DNA from: Candidatus Thiodubiliella endoseptemdiera
GTDB lineage: Bacteria; Pseudomonadota; Gammaproteobacteria; PS1; Pseudothioglobaceae
Assembly (NCBI GenBank): GCA_013416635.1
Contig: JACCHT010000001.1
Coordinates: 1,054,001-1,118,000, forward strand
Direction of reading: 5' to 3'
Length of the DNA: 64,000 nt
The translations under genes and the position numbers were made by a program. The notes under the pieces were generated by a model that made no database searches, was not told where the DNA came from, and worked only from the letters and a program-made list of their open reading frames with translations. Positions 36,342-45,610 of the stretch are shown one piece after another; the first letter of the stretch is position 1; the number at the start of each line of letters is the position of its first letter.

Positions 36342-36935
36342 CTAGATCTTCTAATTGCGCTAGCCAAGCATTAAAACCTGAGCATTTTTCTCTAATTTTT
36401 GTCAACCCTATTTGTTTCAAAATTAATGGTGCGTGGGTTGTTTCTCGATATTGCCTATTACTTATTTTTTGAATTCTATGTTTAGGCGTTGTGCTATAGG
36501 AATTATTTATTTTTTCTGGATTTTGATTACATTCAATTAATATTTTTTTACCCCAATCCTCACTATCAAAACCAATTACCTTGCCAATAATATCGGGATT
36601 CGCGAAGAATAAAGCCTCAAACTCATACATTTGAATGTAGGGGATTAGTTTATGTTTTAATTGCGGTGAGACTTCCTCTTTAATCTTTGCTTCTAATTCT
36701 TGTTTGTTGGTTGCACCCTCTTTTCCATCAAATCCATAAAAATCATATAGTGTTGTGACTTTATCAAAACTACCAAGCAAACTATTTAATTCCTTTTAAC
36801 CCTAGCCAAATTTATACCACCTGCTAAGTTTACAGGTTTAATTTCTATATCCTTCAAATGTGGTTGCAATATTTGACTTACAAAAATATCTTCCGAATCT
36901 CCTTCTACAGAAATACCCAGTCTTAATTTTTTCAC
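36334..36935 (-). CDS. DUF4276-type partner of AAA ATPase, one frameshift
   Basis: About 200 aa. Starts at GTG, overlapping the ATPase stop (GTGA). The N-terminal LGISVEGDSEDIFVSQIL and the later IQMYEFEALFF are the DUF4276 pattern, a TOPRIM-like family found next to ABC-type ATPases. One A is missing from a run near 36797, between NLARV and the following ELNSLLGSFDKV. It ends 8 bp inside the start of the helicase fragment. With the ATPase it forms a second defence-like pair parallel to the RloAB pair. Confidence 0.75.
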
Positions 36936-38032
36936 CACGGACGACCGCCCAATAAATTTTTATTCCAAATATCGCCCATTTGATAATCTTTTAACCATAA
37001 ATCTAATTGATCTTTGTCATCTAGTCTGCGAAAATTAGAAACACCATCAGCGTAATCTACCACAATAAAATCATCAGGCTTAAAACAATTCGCAAGGGTA
37101 ACTGATTGAGTAGAAATAATAACTTGTGACCCATCATTTGCCACTGTTCGAATAATTTCCGACAACACAACAAGTGCTGCTGGATGGAGTCCAATTTCTG
37201 GCTCATCTAAAACAATGGTTGCAGGGCGCATATCCTTAGGCTGTAAGAATAATGTTGCCATGCAAATAAATCGTGCAGTGCCATCAGATAAAGTTTGCGC
37301 TGAAAACCCTAAATTACTTAAATCATTAGTATGTTGCCAACGCAAAATAATTTTTTCATTTTTAACACTAAAATCAAAATCTTGAAAATATGGTGCAACA
37401 GTTTGTACTGCTTGAACGATATTTTGATAATCATCATTAAATTCTTGTTTTAGCCTAAATAAAAATGGTGCAAGATTTGAGGCAAAACTGTCTAAAAATT
37501 TATTCAACTCTATATCTTGATAAGATTTAAACCTTGCTTTTTCAGAAGTATCGTGAAAGTGGTATAACTTACATTGATTCAAATATTTTTTGGAGGCATT
37601 AATTGTATTGCTACTACTATTTTTAATATTGCTTTCTAATGAATTAGATGTTATTTTCTCATCATATGGTTTTGAGTATTGTTTGTTATGAAAACTAGCA
37701 TCATCATATGCAAGCAATAAACTATCATCCTCATATTTTTTATTGAGTCTTACATAATACCTATTAGCATATGAATCACTCTCTGCAAGAATCAACTCTA
37801 CAATTATTTCTTCTGTAACTTGGCTACCAAAATGCAAGAAACTTTCTGCACTATTATTAATATAAACTTGCAGTCTTTGGTTATAAATATTTTCAAGCAA
37901 CCTAAAAACTGAAATAAAATTACTCTTACCCGATCCATTTGCACCAATCAAAACATTAATCGGTTTTATCTCTAAATCCAACTCTTTAATAGATTTAAAG
38001 CCTTTAATTTTAATGCGTGATAAATTATCCAT
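36932..38032 (-). CDS. AAA/ABC-type ATPase, second defence cassette
   Basis: 366 aa. Begins RIKIKGFKSIKELDLEI. Walker A IGANGSGKSNFISVF, ABC signature-like LSDGTARF, Walker B TIVLDEPEIGLHPAAL and IISTQS. This is the SMC-like ATPase type paired with DUF4276 proteins in defence islands. It starts 3 bp after the argS stop and ends overlapping its partner. Function inferred from the family and pairing. Confidence 0.82.
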   Translation of the reverse strand: MDNLSRIKIKGFKSIKELDLEIKPINVLIGANGSGKSNFISVFRLLENIYNQRLQVYINNSAESFLHFGSQVTEEIIVELILAESDSYANRYYVRLNKKYEDDSLLLAYDDASFHNKQYSKPYDEKITSNSLESNIKNSSSNTINASKKYLNQCKLYHFHDTSEKARFKSYQDIELNKFLDSFASNLAPFLFRLKQEFNDDYQNIVQAVQTVAPYFQDFDFSVKNEKIILRWQHTNDLSNLGFSAQTLSDGTARFICMATLFLQPKDMRPATIVLDEPEIGLHPAALVVLSEIIRTVANDGSQVIISTQSVTLANCFKPDDFIVVDYADGVSNFRRLDDKDQLDLWLKDYQMGDIWNKNLLGGRPW

Positions 38033-38035
38033 AAT

Positions 38036-39736
38036 TCACATTTTATCAGGTGCAGAAACACCCAACAACTTCAAACCATTTTGAAGTATTTGCTTTGTGG
38101 CAATGATGAGTTGTAGGCGGGAGGCTTGCAGAGTTTTGTCTTCCATTAAAAACTCGCTATTGTTGTAATAACTGTGAAAATCACCCGCCAAATCACGCAA
38201 ATAATAAGCCAAAATATGCGGCTCATAATTCAGCGCTGCATTTTTCACCCTATCTGAATAACGACTGAGTTGCTTTATCAACGCTTGCTCATATTCATTA
38301 TTAAGTAGCGTCAAATCTGGCGTTTGATTACCCTGCGCTTTACTAAGCACCGAACAAATACGCGCATGAGCATATTGAATATAAAACACAGGATTTTCAT
38401 TAGTTTTAGACTTTGCCAAATCCAAGTCAAAATCCATATGCTGCTCCGATTTACGCAAAATATAGAAAAAACGCGCCGCATCGTTACCCACTTCATAACG
38501 CAATTCTCTTAAAGTTACAAACTTGCCACTACGAGTAGACATCTTCAACTTTTCGCCCCCTCGATATAAATGCACCATCTGCGAAAGCAATACTTTCAGT
38601 TTTTCAGGGTCGTTTCCAAGTGCCTTAATAGACGCTTTAACACGGGCAATATAGCCATGATGATCCGCCCCCCAAATGTCAACAATCGTCCCATAACCGC
38701 GTTCAAGTTTTTCAAAATGATAGGCAATATCTGAGGCAAAATAAGTGTGCATGCCATTATCACGCACCACCACACGATCCAAATCATCGCCAAAATCCGT
38801 CGTCTTAAACCACAATGCGCCATCTTTTTCATAGATATGATTAGAAGCCTGCAACTGTTGGACAATTTTTTCACTCAAACCGCTGTCTATCAAAGATTGC
38901 TCTGAAAACCACTGCTGATATTCAACCCCAAACTCCAACAAATCTTCTTTAATATCCGCCAATACATCCTTAATTGCCAAATCAAAAATAGTTTTATAAT
39001 CCTTACCAAGCATTACCTTACAGTTTGCAATCAACGAATCAATGTATTGCTCTTTATCGCCGCCGTCTCGTTCATCTTTACAAGTAACCCCTGAAAAAAT
39101 ATCCAACTTTTCAACCCTTTTTATTTGATTGGCAATATTTTGAATATAATCGCCTTGATAGCCATTATCAGGAAATTTATCTGCATCAATATAACGCATA
39201 TACACCGAAACCGCCAAAATATCCATTTGCCGCCCTGCATCATTGACATAATACTCACAATCTACTTCAACACCAATGGCACGCAAAATATTTGCCATAG
39301 TTGAGCCATACGCCACACCACGACCATGCCCAACATGCAAAGGCCCAGTTGGATTAACCGAACCAAACTCTAACAATACCCGCTGCCCAGCCCCCACAGT
39401 TGAAGTGCCATATTCCATCCCTTGCTCTAAAATCTGACTAACCACTGAAGCCGCACAATCTTGCGACATAAAGAAATTAATAAACCCAGGCCCTGCAATC
39501 TCCACCTTTTCCACCATTTCATCATCAGGAAAATTCGCCAAAATTTGCTCCGCCAACACCCGTGGCGTACACTTCGCCTGCTTCGACAATACCATCGCAA
39601 TATTGGTCGCAAAATCTCCCTGGGTCTTATCCCTAGAATGGTCAATACGAATATTATCCGGCATACACGCCAGTACGCCGTCCTTTATCAATGTGTTTAA
39701 TGCTTGTTTTAATAGTGTTTGTAGTTGTGTTTTCAT
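38036..39736 (-). CDS. argS: Arginyl-tRNA synthetase
   Basis: 566 aa, full length. N-terminal additional domain, then the HIGH-type [10 protein letters not shown], the KMSKS-type [10 protein letters not shown], and the C-terminal DALR anticodon domain ending [10 protein letters not shown]. It charges tRNA-Arg. The 3' 720 bp are duplicated in the chimera at 35168-35889. The complete gene is here. Confidence 0.96.
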   Translation of the reverse strand: MKTQLQTLLKQALNTLIKDGVLACMPDNIRIDHSRDKTQGDFATNIAMVLSKQAKCTPRVLAEQILANFPDDEMVEKVEIAGPGFINFFMSQDCAASVVSQILEQGMEYGTSTVGAGQRVLLEFGSVNPTGPLHVGHGRGVAYGSTMANILRAIGVEVDCEYYVNDAGRQMDILAVSVYMRYIDADKFPDNGYQGDYIQNIANQIKRVEKLDIFSGVTCKDERDGGDKEQYIDSLIANCKVMLGKDYKTIFDLAIKDVLADIKEDLLEFGVEYQQWFSEQSLIDSGLSEKIVQQLQASNHIYEKDGALWFKTTDFGDDLDRVVVRDNGMHTYFASDIAYHFEKLERGYGTIVDIWGADHHGYIARVKASIKALGNDPEKLKVLLSQMVHLYRGGEKLKMSTRSGKFVTLRELRYEVGNDAARFFYILRKSEQHMDFDLDLAKSKTNENPVFYIQYAHARICSVLSKAQGNQTPDLTLLNNEYEQALIKQLSRYSDRVKNAALNYEPHILAYYLRDLAGDFHSYYNNSEFLMEDKTLQASRLQLIIATKQILQNGLKLLGVSAPDKM

Positions 39737-39751
39737 TGTGTGATTGTTAGA

Positions 39752-39870
39752 TTAAGGATTTGTTTTAGGTAATGCTTGTAAATCAAAGTCCCTCATTTTA
39801 TCATCATTCAGTGCAAAAGGCACAACGCCTAAATTCAGGCTTTCATCAAATTTAAAATTAAATTCTTTTC
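39752..39870 (-). pseudogene. 3' fragment of an unknown gene
   Basis: An open minus-strand stretch ends in LNLGVVPFALNDDKM and DFDLQALPKTNP followed by a stop. It has no start and no recognisable upstream part, so it is probably the tail of a gene removed by rearrangement. The rest of 39871-40069 holds no gene. Confidence 0.3.
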
Positions 39871-40003
39871 AATTAGCAACCGCTACCGCTAATCCCGCCC
39901 GAACGGCGTTTAATATAAATACAGTTGTCCAACACTCAGCCACGATTGTCAGTGGTTTTTTTATTGCTGTTTTTAGAATCAATATCCAAATTACCTCGGG
40001 CTC

Positions 40004-40024
40004 GGGCGACCACAAGGGTCGCCC
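40004..40024. repeat. GC-rich hairpin GGGCGACC/GGTCGCCC
   Basis: Two 8-base arms around ACAAG, in an otherwise AT-rich region, followed by CCTACGG. The composition is foreign to the surroundings. I recall similar hairpins being widespread in unrelated bacteria, but this needs a search. Confidence 0.65.
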
Positions 40025-40069
40025 CTACGGTATACCTCAAAGATTTAACCCTATATCTCAAAGAGTTAA

Positions 40070-40105
40070 CTAGGAAATCAAAGGAGTGAAATCAAGTGAT
40101 ACTGA
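40070..40105 (+). repeat. Left remnant of a palindromic repeat
   Basis: CTAGGAAATCAAAGGAGT and AATCAAGTGATACTGA match the reverse complement of the palindrome at 45455-45533, but the 33-bp middle is missing. Homology resumes on the far side of the IS at 41482-41499 (ATACTGACCCTTTTGATT), so an IS3 element entered or replaced the middle of this copy. Confidence 0.7.
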
Positions 40106-40154
40106 AACTCCCCCAATAAACTGGACACTAAATTTTAACATTTAGGAGTCCAAA

Positions 40155-40481
40155 ATGACAAGAAAATACACAGCCTTCACCAAAGCCTTTAAACTAGAAA
40201 CCCTAGCACTAGCAAATCAACCAAATACTTGCATTGCACAGCTTGCAAGAGATTTAGGTTTACGCAGAAACATGATCTACAAATGGAGGATTGAATTGAA
40301 TCAAAAACAAGATAAAGCCTTTAAAAGAACCGCCGATACTGCCAACACAGCACATCACAAAGCAACACATTCGGCGTTATTAAAGCAAAACAAACAACTT
40401 GCAAAAGACCTTAAACTGGCTCAAATGGAGGTAGAAATCCTAAAAAAGGCTCAAGCCTTCTTCAAAGGTCAAAACAGTTAA
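40155..40481 (+). CDS. IS3-family OrfA (HTH)
   Basis: 108 aa. N-terminal HTH (FKLETLALANQPNTCIAQLA, then LGLRRNMIYKWR) and a C-terminal leucine-zipper-like helix (LLKQNKQLAKDLKLAQMEVEIL). It binds IS ends. In IS3 elements it is also made as an OrfAB fusion by ribosomal frameshifting; the frames are separated by 47 bp to the OrfB start shown. Confidence 0.9.
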   Translation: MTRKYTAFTKAFKLETLALANQPNTCIAQLARDLGLRRNMIYKWRIELNQKQDKAFKRTADTANTAHHKATHSALLKQNKQLAKDLKLAQMEVEILKKAQAFFKGQNS

Positions 40482-40528
40482 GATTTAAGTTTATCGCCTC
40501 AGAGGCGATAAACTACCCAATCACTGTT

Positions 40529-41353
40529 TTGTGTCGCTGTATGCAGGTATCCAAGAGCGGATACTACTACTGGAAGCATACGCCACAAAGCCCTAGAAGT
40601 AGGCAGAACGATAAAATCGTATTACAAATCATTCAAGCCTTTAAAAATAGTAGGCAAACCTATGGTTCGCCTAGGATTTATCACGAACTAAAAGCCCAAG
40701 GCGTTAAGGTTAGCCTGAATAAAGTGGCGAGGCTGATGAACAAAAACAACATATATGCCCATTTTAGTATTCGCCATAAAAAGGCAAAAATACCTAGAAA
40801 CAATATTAACTTTGCTAATAATATACTGAACAGGGAATTTATTGCAACAACACCCAATAGCAAATGGGTAAGCGACACTACCTTTGTTTGGACGCAGCAA
40901 GGTTGGTTGTATTTAGCAACTGTGATTGATTTATACTCACGCAAAGTTGCTGGTTGGTCAATGGGCAAGAATAATGACACAGCGCTCGTAATTGACGCCC
41001 TGAGCATGGCAATCAAAAACAAGCCAAGACAACAGCAAGTATTACTGCATTCAGATCAAGGTTCTACTTACAGGGCTTATGAGTATTTAGCATTATTTAA
41101 AGCAAATAACATTACCCAAAGCATGAGTAGAAAAGGAGAATGCTATGATAATGCAGTTGCTGAGAGCTTCTTTAACACACTCAAAACCGAGCTAGTCAAT
41201 CAACAAACCTACCAAACCAGAGCACAAGCAACAAGTGCAATCTTTGAATATATTGAAGTGTTTTACAACAAGATTAGACGACATTCAACGATTGGTTATT
41301 ATTCACCCAATGATTATGAACAAGCGTTTTATAAGGAGAATTACCCAACTTAA
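40529..41353 (+). CDS. IS3-family OrfB transposase (DDE)
   Basis: 274 aa as read from ATG. HTH_21 part (YGSPRIYHELKAQG), then the rve core with catalytic Asp in VSDTTFVWTQQG, second Asp in LLHSDQGSTY and Glu in NAVAESFFNTLKTE. All three acidic residues are present, so it could be active. The true N-terminus may come from frameshift fusion with OrfA. Confidence 0.92.
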   Translation: MCRCMQVSKSGYYYWKHTPQSPRSRQNDKIVLQIIQAFKNSRQTYGSPRIYHELKAQGVKVSLNKVARLMNKNNIYAHFSIRHKKAKIPRNNINFANNILNREFIATTPNSKWVSDTTFVWTQQGWLYLATVIDLYSRKVAGWSMGKNNDTALVIDALSMAIKNKPRQQQVLLHSDQGSTYRAYEYLALFKANNITQSMSRKGECYDNAVAESFFNTLKTELVNQQTYQTRAQATSAIFEYIEVFYNKIRRHSTIGYYSPNDYEQAFYKENYPT

Positions 41354-41476
41354 CAAAAGCCTTTTAGGCTTAAGTTGGGTTGGCTTCGCCAATTTGGGGC
41401 AAGCCCCAAACCCCATTGTTCAATCAAAAAGAACAAGGGTATAATTTATTGAAGTGGTGTCCAGTCAAGTGGGGGA

Positions 41477-41777
41477 ACCGCATACTGACCCTTTTGATTA
41501 AAGGCCTTTTAAGCACTTCTTTATACAAAAAAACCAACGCATTAAATGCCTGATTTTGCGTTGAAACCGCCACATTTTGCCCAACCACCAAATCTGTCAA
41601 AAATACCTCCACTTTATCCTCAGCATTCTCAAACAATTCATCCCTACTCTGCATCTGAGAAAATTTAATAAAGCGCTTCACCCAATCACAATAACTACTC
41701 TCAGTTTTATAAGCATAATTCATCCGCCGCATTATTTCTCGCATTTGCTGAATGGTTGATTTCTTATCTGTTATCAT
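41477..41777 (-). pseudogene. intI: Integron integrase (IntI), 3' end lost
   Basis: About 95 N-terminal residues of an IntI/XerC-type tyrosine recombinase: MNYAYKTESSYCDWVKRFIK, then VEVFLTDLVVGQNVAV, and the very typical STQNQAFNALVFLYKEVL. Homology stops at LKRPL, where the palindromic repeat (41482-41499) and then the IS begin. The catalytic C-terminal domain is missing. It is divergent from the cassette genes that follow, as in integrons. Confidence 0.85.
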
Positions 41778-41935
41778 ATGTCCGTTAAATTTGAATTTTG
41801 TATAAACTCTTTACCCTAATATCAAATATCAGGTAAAAATTGAATTTTATCTTAAAAATAGATGGAATTTTGTTGTTTTTTTACAGGTTTTATTTTTAAT
41901 ATCGGAATATAGGGAAATATGTCCTTATAATAATA

Positions 41936-41942
41936 GTTATGT
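41936..41942 (+). other. Candidate attI core site
   Basis: GTTATGT lies 159 bp upstream of the integrase start and 14 bp before the first cassette ORF, the position expected of attI. The 7-base core alone is weak evidence. Confidence 0.4.
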
Positions 41943-41955
41943 GTAAACCTATCTT

Positions 41956-43107
41956 ATGCTAAAAAATAGAATATATTTAATATATACAGGCCTATTTGTT
42001 GTATTTATTTTCTTAAATTTTTAGTACCCGGCATTTTTATAATCATATTGCTAGTGATTCTAATAGCAAAGTAAAAGAAATAGATTATACAATTAATCAG
42101 TATGCAAAACTATGCTTAAAAAATAATTCTGAATTAGACTGTCGAGAAAAAATTAATAATTTTTACAGTATTATCCAAAACAGTATTACGGGTTTCAAGT
42201 TAATGAAATAAAAACAAATACAGTAAATGTATTATTTGATAATCGCAGATATAAAGATGATGAAAGAAGTAAAACCATAGAGTTTAAAACTGAAATAAAA
42301 GCGTTAAATCAACCTATTGCTATTGTAATAAATTCTGTGCCAAATACATATATAAAGCTTTATTTAATCAGTTAACTTTTTCATTATTTGACGGAAAAGA
42401 GTTTTCTTGGTATGTAATTAAAGGCAGAATCTTTAATGGTTTTTGTTTTTTATAATTTTTATTGCTTTATTTATGTCCATTTTTAAGTCTTATAAATTAC
42501 AAAGAAATATCAGTCGATATAATAAAAATAATGCTCAATTAGAGAATATAATACAAAAAGAAAAAAAATGAAAAAATAAAATTTAAAGCTAAAATTAATA
42601 AATTAGAAAATCAAATCATAAGCGAATCATCATTAGAAGACAGCCTGCAAGAAGAGTTTTTAGAAATAGAAAAGAATATTCGGCACGGAAACTTTTATTA
42701 GAGGAAAGAATAGCATCATTGCAATTTGAAAACAAAAATATCTTTAAACAAATACCATCAAAAAATAGAATAATTGAATTAGAAAAACTGAGAAAGAGTA
42801 TAAAAATATTTTGACTTTATGGGCTAATACCGATACTAAGCATAAAAGAAAAATAGAAAAACGAATAGATCCGCAGTTGCCATTTGTAATGTCGCAAGCT
42901 TTTGTTACTTTTGAAAGGGTTATAGGTCAAAAAATTAATGAAAAGATTTAAGGACAATAAGTTAGATACACTAAGAAAAAAAGCAAATTATTACTATAAA
43001 GATGCTATTCCAAATCAAATATCAAATATTATTAATGCTAGAAATAAGTTTTTTCATAACGGTATTTTGCCAAATAACAAAATAATAGAAAGTGTATTTT
43101 GTTTTTA
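41956..43107 (+). pseudogene. Membrane/coiled-coil protein, many frameshifts, first cassette gene
   Basis: Reading through about seven frame changes gives a N-terminal membrane helix (LIYTGLFVVFIFLNF), an extracellular part (KEIDYTINQYAKLCLKNN), a second helix (FIIFIALFMSIFKSYKLQ), a coiled coil rich in Lys and Glu, and a C-terminal part (LTLWANTDTKHKRKI, then FVMSQAFVTFERVIGQ). I do not recognise the family. The design of two membrane segments around a periplasmic domain, then a cytoplasmic effector region, resembles some defence proteins, but this is speculation. Very AT-rich. Confidence 0.55.
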
Positions 43108-43117
43108 AAGGAAAATA

Positions 43118-43843
43118 ATGTTTCAAGGTTTGCTAATTATAGATACCCCAAACCTTTCTTGCAATTAAAAATGTTTATGGAGAAAACGAAGGTGATGTAA
43201 TACATAAAAACTAAATAGGGGTGTAAAAATATTAGAAACTTCAAAAGAATTAAACCAATATTTATTATCTTACGGGAACATGCATAATGCTAAAATGGAA
43301 TTTGCTTGTGAAAAACTCTTTAAAGAAGTCAAGATAGATAAGCACAAAATACAGATTATAGATTATGCTTGTGGGCAAGGTGTAGCAAGTGTTGTATTGT
43401 TAAATAATTTAGAAAAACTAAAATTCCCAATAGATAAAGTTAATAAAATAACTTTAATAGAGCCTAGCCATATAGCACTAAATAGAGCCGACTATTTCTT
43501 ACATAATTCATCAAAAACAACAACTATAAATAAAAAATTAGATGAGATAATTATAGAAGATTTAAAAACCGATAGCAAGGCAGTTAAATTTCATTTATTC
43601 TCAAATATTTTAGACATGGGAGATGAAGAATTCAATATAAAAGATATTGCAAATAAAATAATAAAATCACAAAAAGGTAATAATTATTTTATTTGTGTTA
43701 GCCCTAGAGAGTATAGTAAATTAAACAAATTTATGAAATTCTTTAGTAATTATAAACTAATTGACTCAAGCAATGGGATTTCCTCTTTTCATGATGGAAA
43801 AGATTGGCAAATAGGTTACAATATTTTTCAAGTAGAATTATAA
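43118..43843 (+). CDS. Methyltransferase-fold protein of unknown function, two frameshifts
   Basis: About 242 aa when two one-base losses (near 43155 and 43214) are repaired. The start MFQGLLIIDTPN is preceded by AGGA at good spacing. The region IIDYACGQGVASVVLL matches the glycine-rich SAM-binding motif I of class I methyltransferases, with an acidic residue after the next strand (KITLIEPS). The target is unknown. It ends 1 bp before alkB, so the two are co-expressed and may act together on nucleic acid. Confidence 0.6.
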
Positions 43844-43844
43844 A

Positions 43845-44580
43845 ATGAGTTTATTTGACGATAATGAATTACCTTTTATCCTACCTGAGAAGAAAGGGTA
43901 TTCACATGAATTTAATGAAGAGCTTAACGGGTTTAATATAAAAATACCTAATGGAGAATTGTTTTATTCAGAACAATTCTTTAATAAAAATTAGCGATAG
44001 AAGTATTGAATATTTTTTAGAAAATGATACTAATGATTACACCTCTGTTAATTGGAGAGAAACAGACAAAGAAAAATTATTAAAAATTCGTTTTAAAAAC
44101 ATTGATTGGCAGCATGATAAATTAAATATGTATGGGAAAGAAGTCTATTTGCCTCGTTATTCTGCTTGGTATGGCGATAGTGGCAAACCCTATACATATT
44201 CTGGATTAACATTACAACCAAAAAAATGGAATAAAGGCTTGCTGTATATTAAACATAAGATTGAAGAAGTTACAAAAATACACTTTAATAGTGTTTTGCT
44301 GAATTGGTATAGAGATGGGGAAGATTATATAAATTGGCATGCTGATAACGAGAAAGAATTAGGGGAAAATCCTATTATTGCCTCAGTTAATTTTGGCGAA
44401 ATACGAGATTTTGTTATTAGAAAAAATGATAAATCAGAAAAAATAACCATTCCCTTAAAACATGGAACATTATTAATAATGCGTGGTGAAATGCAACATT
44501 TTTGGCAACACTCCGTGCCTAAAAGAAAAAAAGTAAAAGAAGCAAGATTTAATTTAACATTTAGAGATATTAACCATTAA
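43845..44580 (+). CDS. alkB: AlkB-like 2OG-Fe(II) dioxygenase, one frameshift
   Basis: About 245 aa starting MSLFDDNELPFILPEK. Iron ligands are the His and Asp in INWHADNEKELG and the His in WQHSVPK; the 2-oxoglutarate Arg and substrate Arg are in ARFNLTFR. YSGLTLQP and LLNWYRDGEDYI are typical of the AlkB/ALKBH2-3 group that removes methyl lesions from DNA or RNA. One A is missing near 43990 (FFNK to KISD). It is the last gene before the complete attC site, so it is cassette-borne. Confidence 0.88.
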
Positions 44581-44583
44581 AAC

Positions 44584-44640
44584 ACATAACAAATCATTCC
44601 ACCTGACCGCTAACGCGTCAGGTGAATTCAGGCGTTATGC
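44584..44640 (+). other. attC recombination site (complete)
   Basis: CATAAC (44585-44590) pairs with GTTATG (44634-44639), and CACCTGAC (44600-44607) pairs with GTCAGGTG (44617-44624). This is the R''-L''-L'-R' layout of an integron attC of minimal length (57 bp), sitting 4 bp after alkB. The GTTATGC core matches the attI candidate core (GTTATG). Confidence 0.9.
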
Positions 44641-44662
44641 TCTAAAAAAATAGGAATCGAGA

Positions 44663-45419
44663 ATGTCTGAAATACAGGAAAGTAACTTTTTACAGATAAA
44701 GTCATTTATTGAAAGAAATGAATGGCCTTGTTCTGAAAAAATGGAAGGCGATACAAATAGGCTTAATGTAAAGCATGGGAAACACAAATGTGCCGTTAAA
44801 GTATATTCTACGGGTACTATTCAATTACAAGGCGGAACATCGAAGCTAAAAGAAGCTTTAGAGCAGGCAAAAAGCAATCGAAAATGAAGAAGCAATCGGT
44901 GAAATGCTTCCTTTCGAGATTGAGAAATTCCCAGAAATCTTACAAGAACGAATTCCAAATATTGATCCAATTATTATTAGGTTTATTAAAGAAGCAATAA
45001 TTTCAATTAAGGCTGGCTCAAATTTAGGCTGTGCTTTTCTTTTAGGTGGTGCATCAGAAAAAGCCATTTGCTTGTTAATTGATACTTATACCAATGCAAT
45101 CAAAGATGAGGCATTAAGAGATAAATTTAGGGCTAGAGTTTCAGGGAAATTTATTTCTAAAGTTTTTGATTTATTTAAAAACTCTTACAAAAGCTCTAAA
45201 AACAAACCTCATGGCATGGGGTGGACTAATGACTTAGAAATAAAAATTGAACAAATATTTCAGTTTTGTCGTATTTGCCGAAATGAATCAGGGCATCCAC
45301 ATTTGCCACCAAACCTTGATAAAGGTGTATTACTTGCCAATATGGGGCAATTCGTAAAGTACATTGAAGACCTCTACGAAATGCTTGAATATTATAAAGA
45401 AAATGAAGTTGAATTATAA
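44663..45419 (+). CDS. TBP-like plus HEPN-domain cassette protein, one frameshift
   Basis: About 250 aa. Residues 1-75 form a small alpha/beta region with VKVYSTGTIQLQGGTSKL, like the TBP-like domains of RNase HIII and of RnlA toxins. After an indel in an A-run near 44875, residues 80-250 are helical and contain FLLGGASEKAICLLID and the motif RNESGH, an R-x4-H signature of HEPN ribonucleases. The combination suggests an RNA-cleaving toxin of RnlA-like design, made from one integron cassette. No antitoxin is seen next to it. Family calls are from motifs only. Confidence 0.6.
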
Positions 45420-45424
45420 ATTTA

Positions 45425-45451
45425 GCATAACAAGGCCAATTCAGTCGGAAA
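45425..45451 (+). other. Truncated attC site
   Basis: GCATAAC followed by AAGGCCAATTCAGTCGGA, 5 bp after the HEPN gene stop, is the left half (R''-L'') of a second attC. The right half is missing; the palindromic repeat starts at 45455. Confidence 0.75.
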
Positions 45452-45454
45452 TTT

Positions 45455-45533
45455 AATCAAAGAGGTCAGTATCACTTGATTTTTTACCCTAATTATTCAT
45501 AAAATCAGTGATACTGACTCTTTTGATTCCTAG
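45455..45533. repeat. Palindromic repeat bracketing the integron (right copy)
   Basis: AATCAAAGAGGTCAGTATCAC at the left pairs imperfectly with GTGATACTGACTCTTTTGATT at the right around a 30-base middle; inner arms TTGATTTTT and AAAATCA extend it. The outermost CCTAG recurs, inverted, at 40070. It cuts the attC site. Confidence 0.75.
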
Positions 45534-45610
45534 ACGAATGGATGTGTTTTGTAGAAGAAAAATGAATTTTATTGCGGTGTTTTTTAGTGTCTTTTTTAAA
45601 ACAGGCTAAA

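Larger units (their letters stand above)
40109..41476 (+). mobile_element. Complete IS3-family element
   Basis: About 1.37 kb. Imperfect inverted ends start (T)CCCCCA and share ACTGGACAC. It contains orfA and orfB in the normal order, both intact. No clear target duplication. It sits between a palindromic repeat remnant and the truncated integron integrase. Confidence 0.9.

Noticed and set aside
43118..43200. Frame VSRFANYRYPKPFLQ as the end of the first cassette gene
   Set aside because: It is open but overlaps a better start (AGGA then ATG at 43118) whose repaired frame continues into the methyltransferase-like gene.
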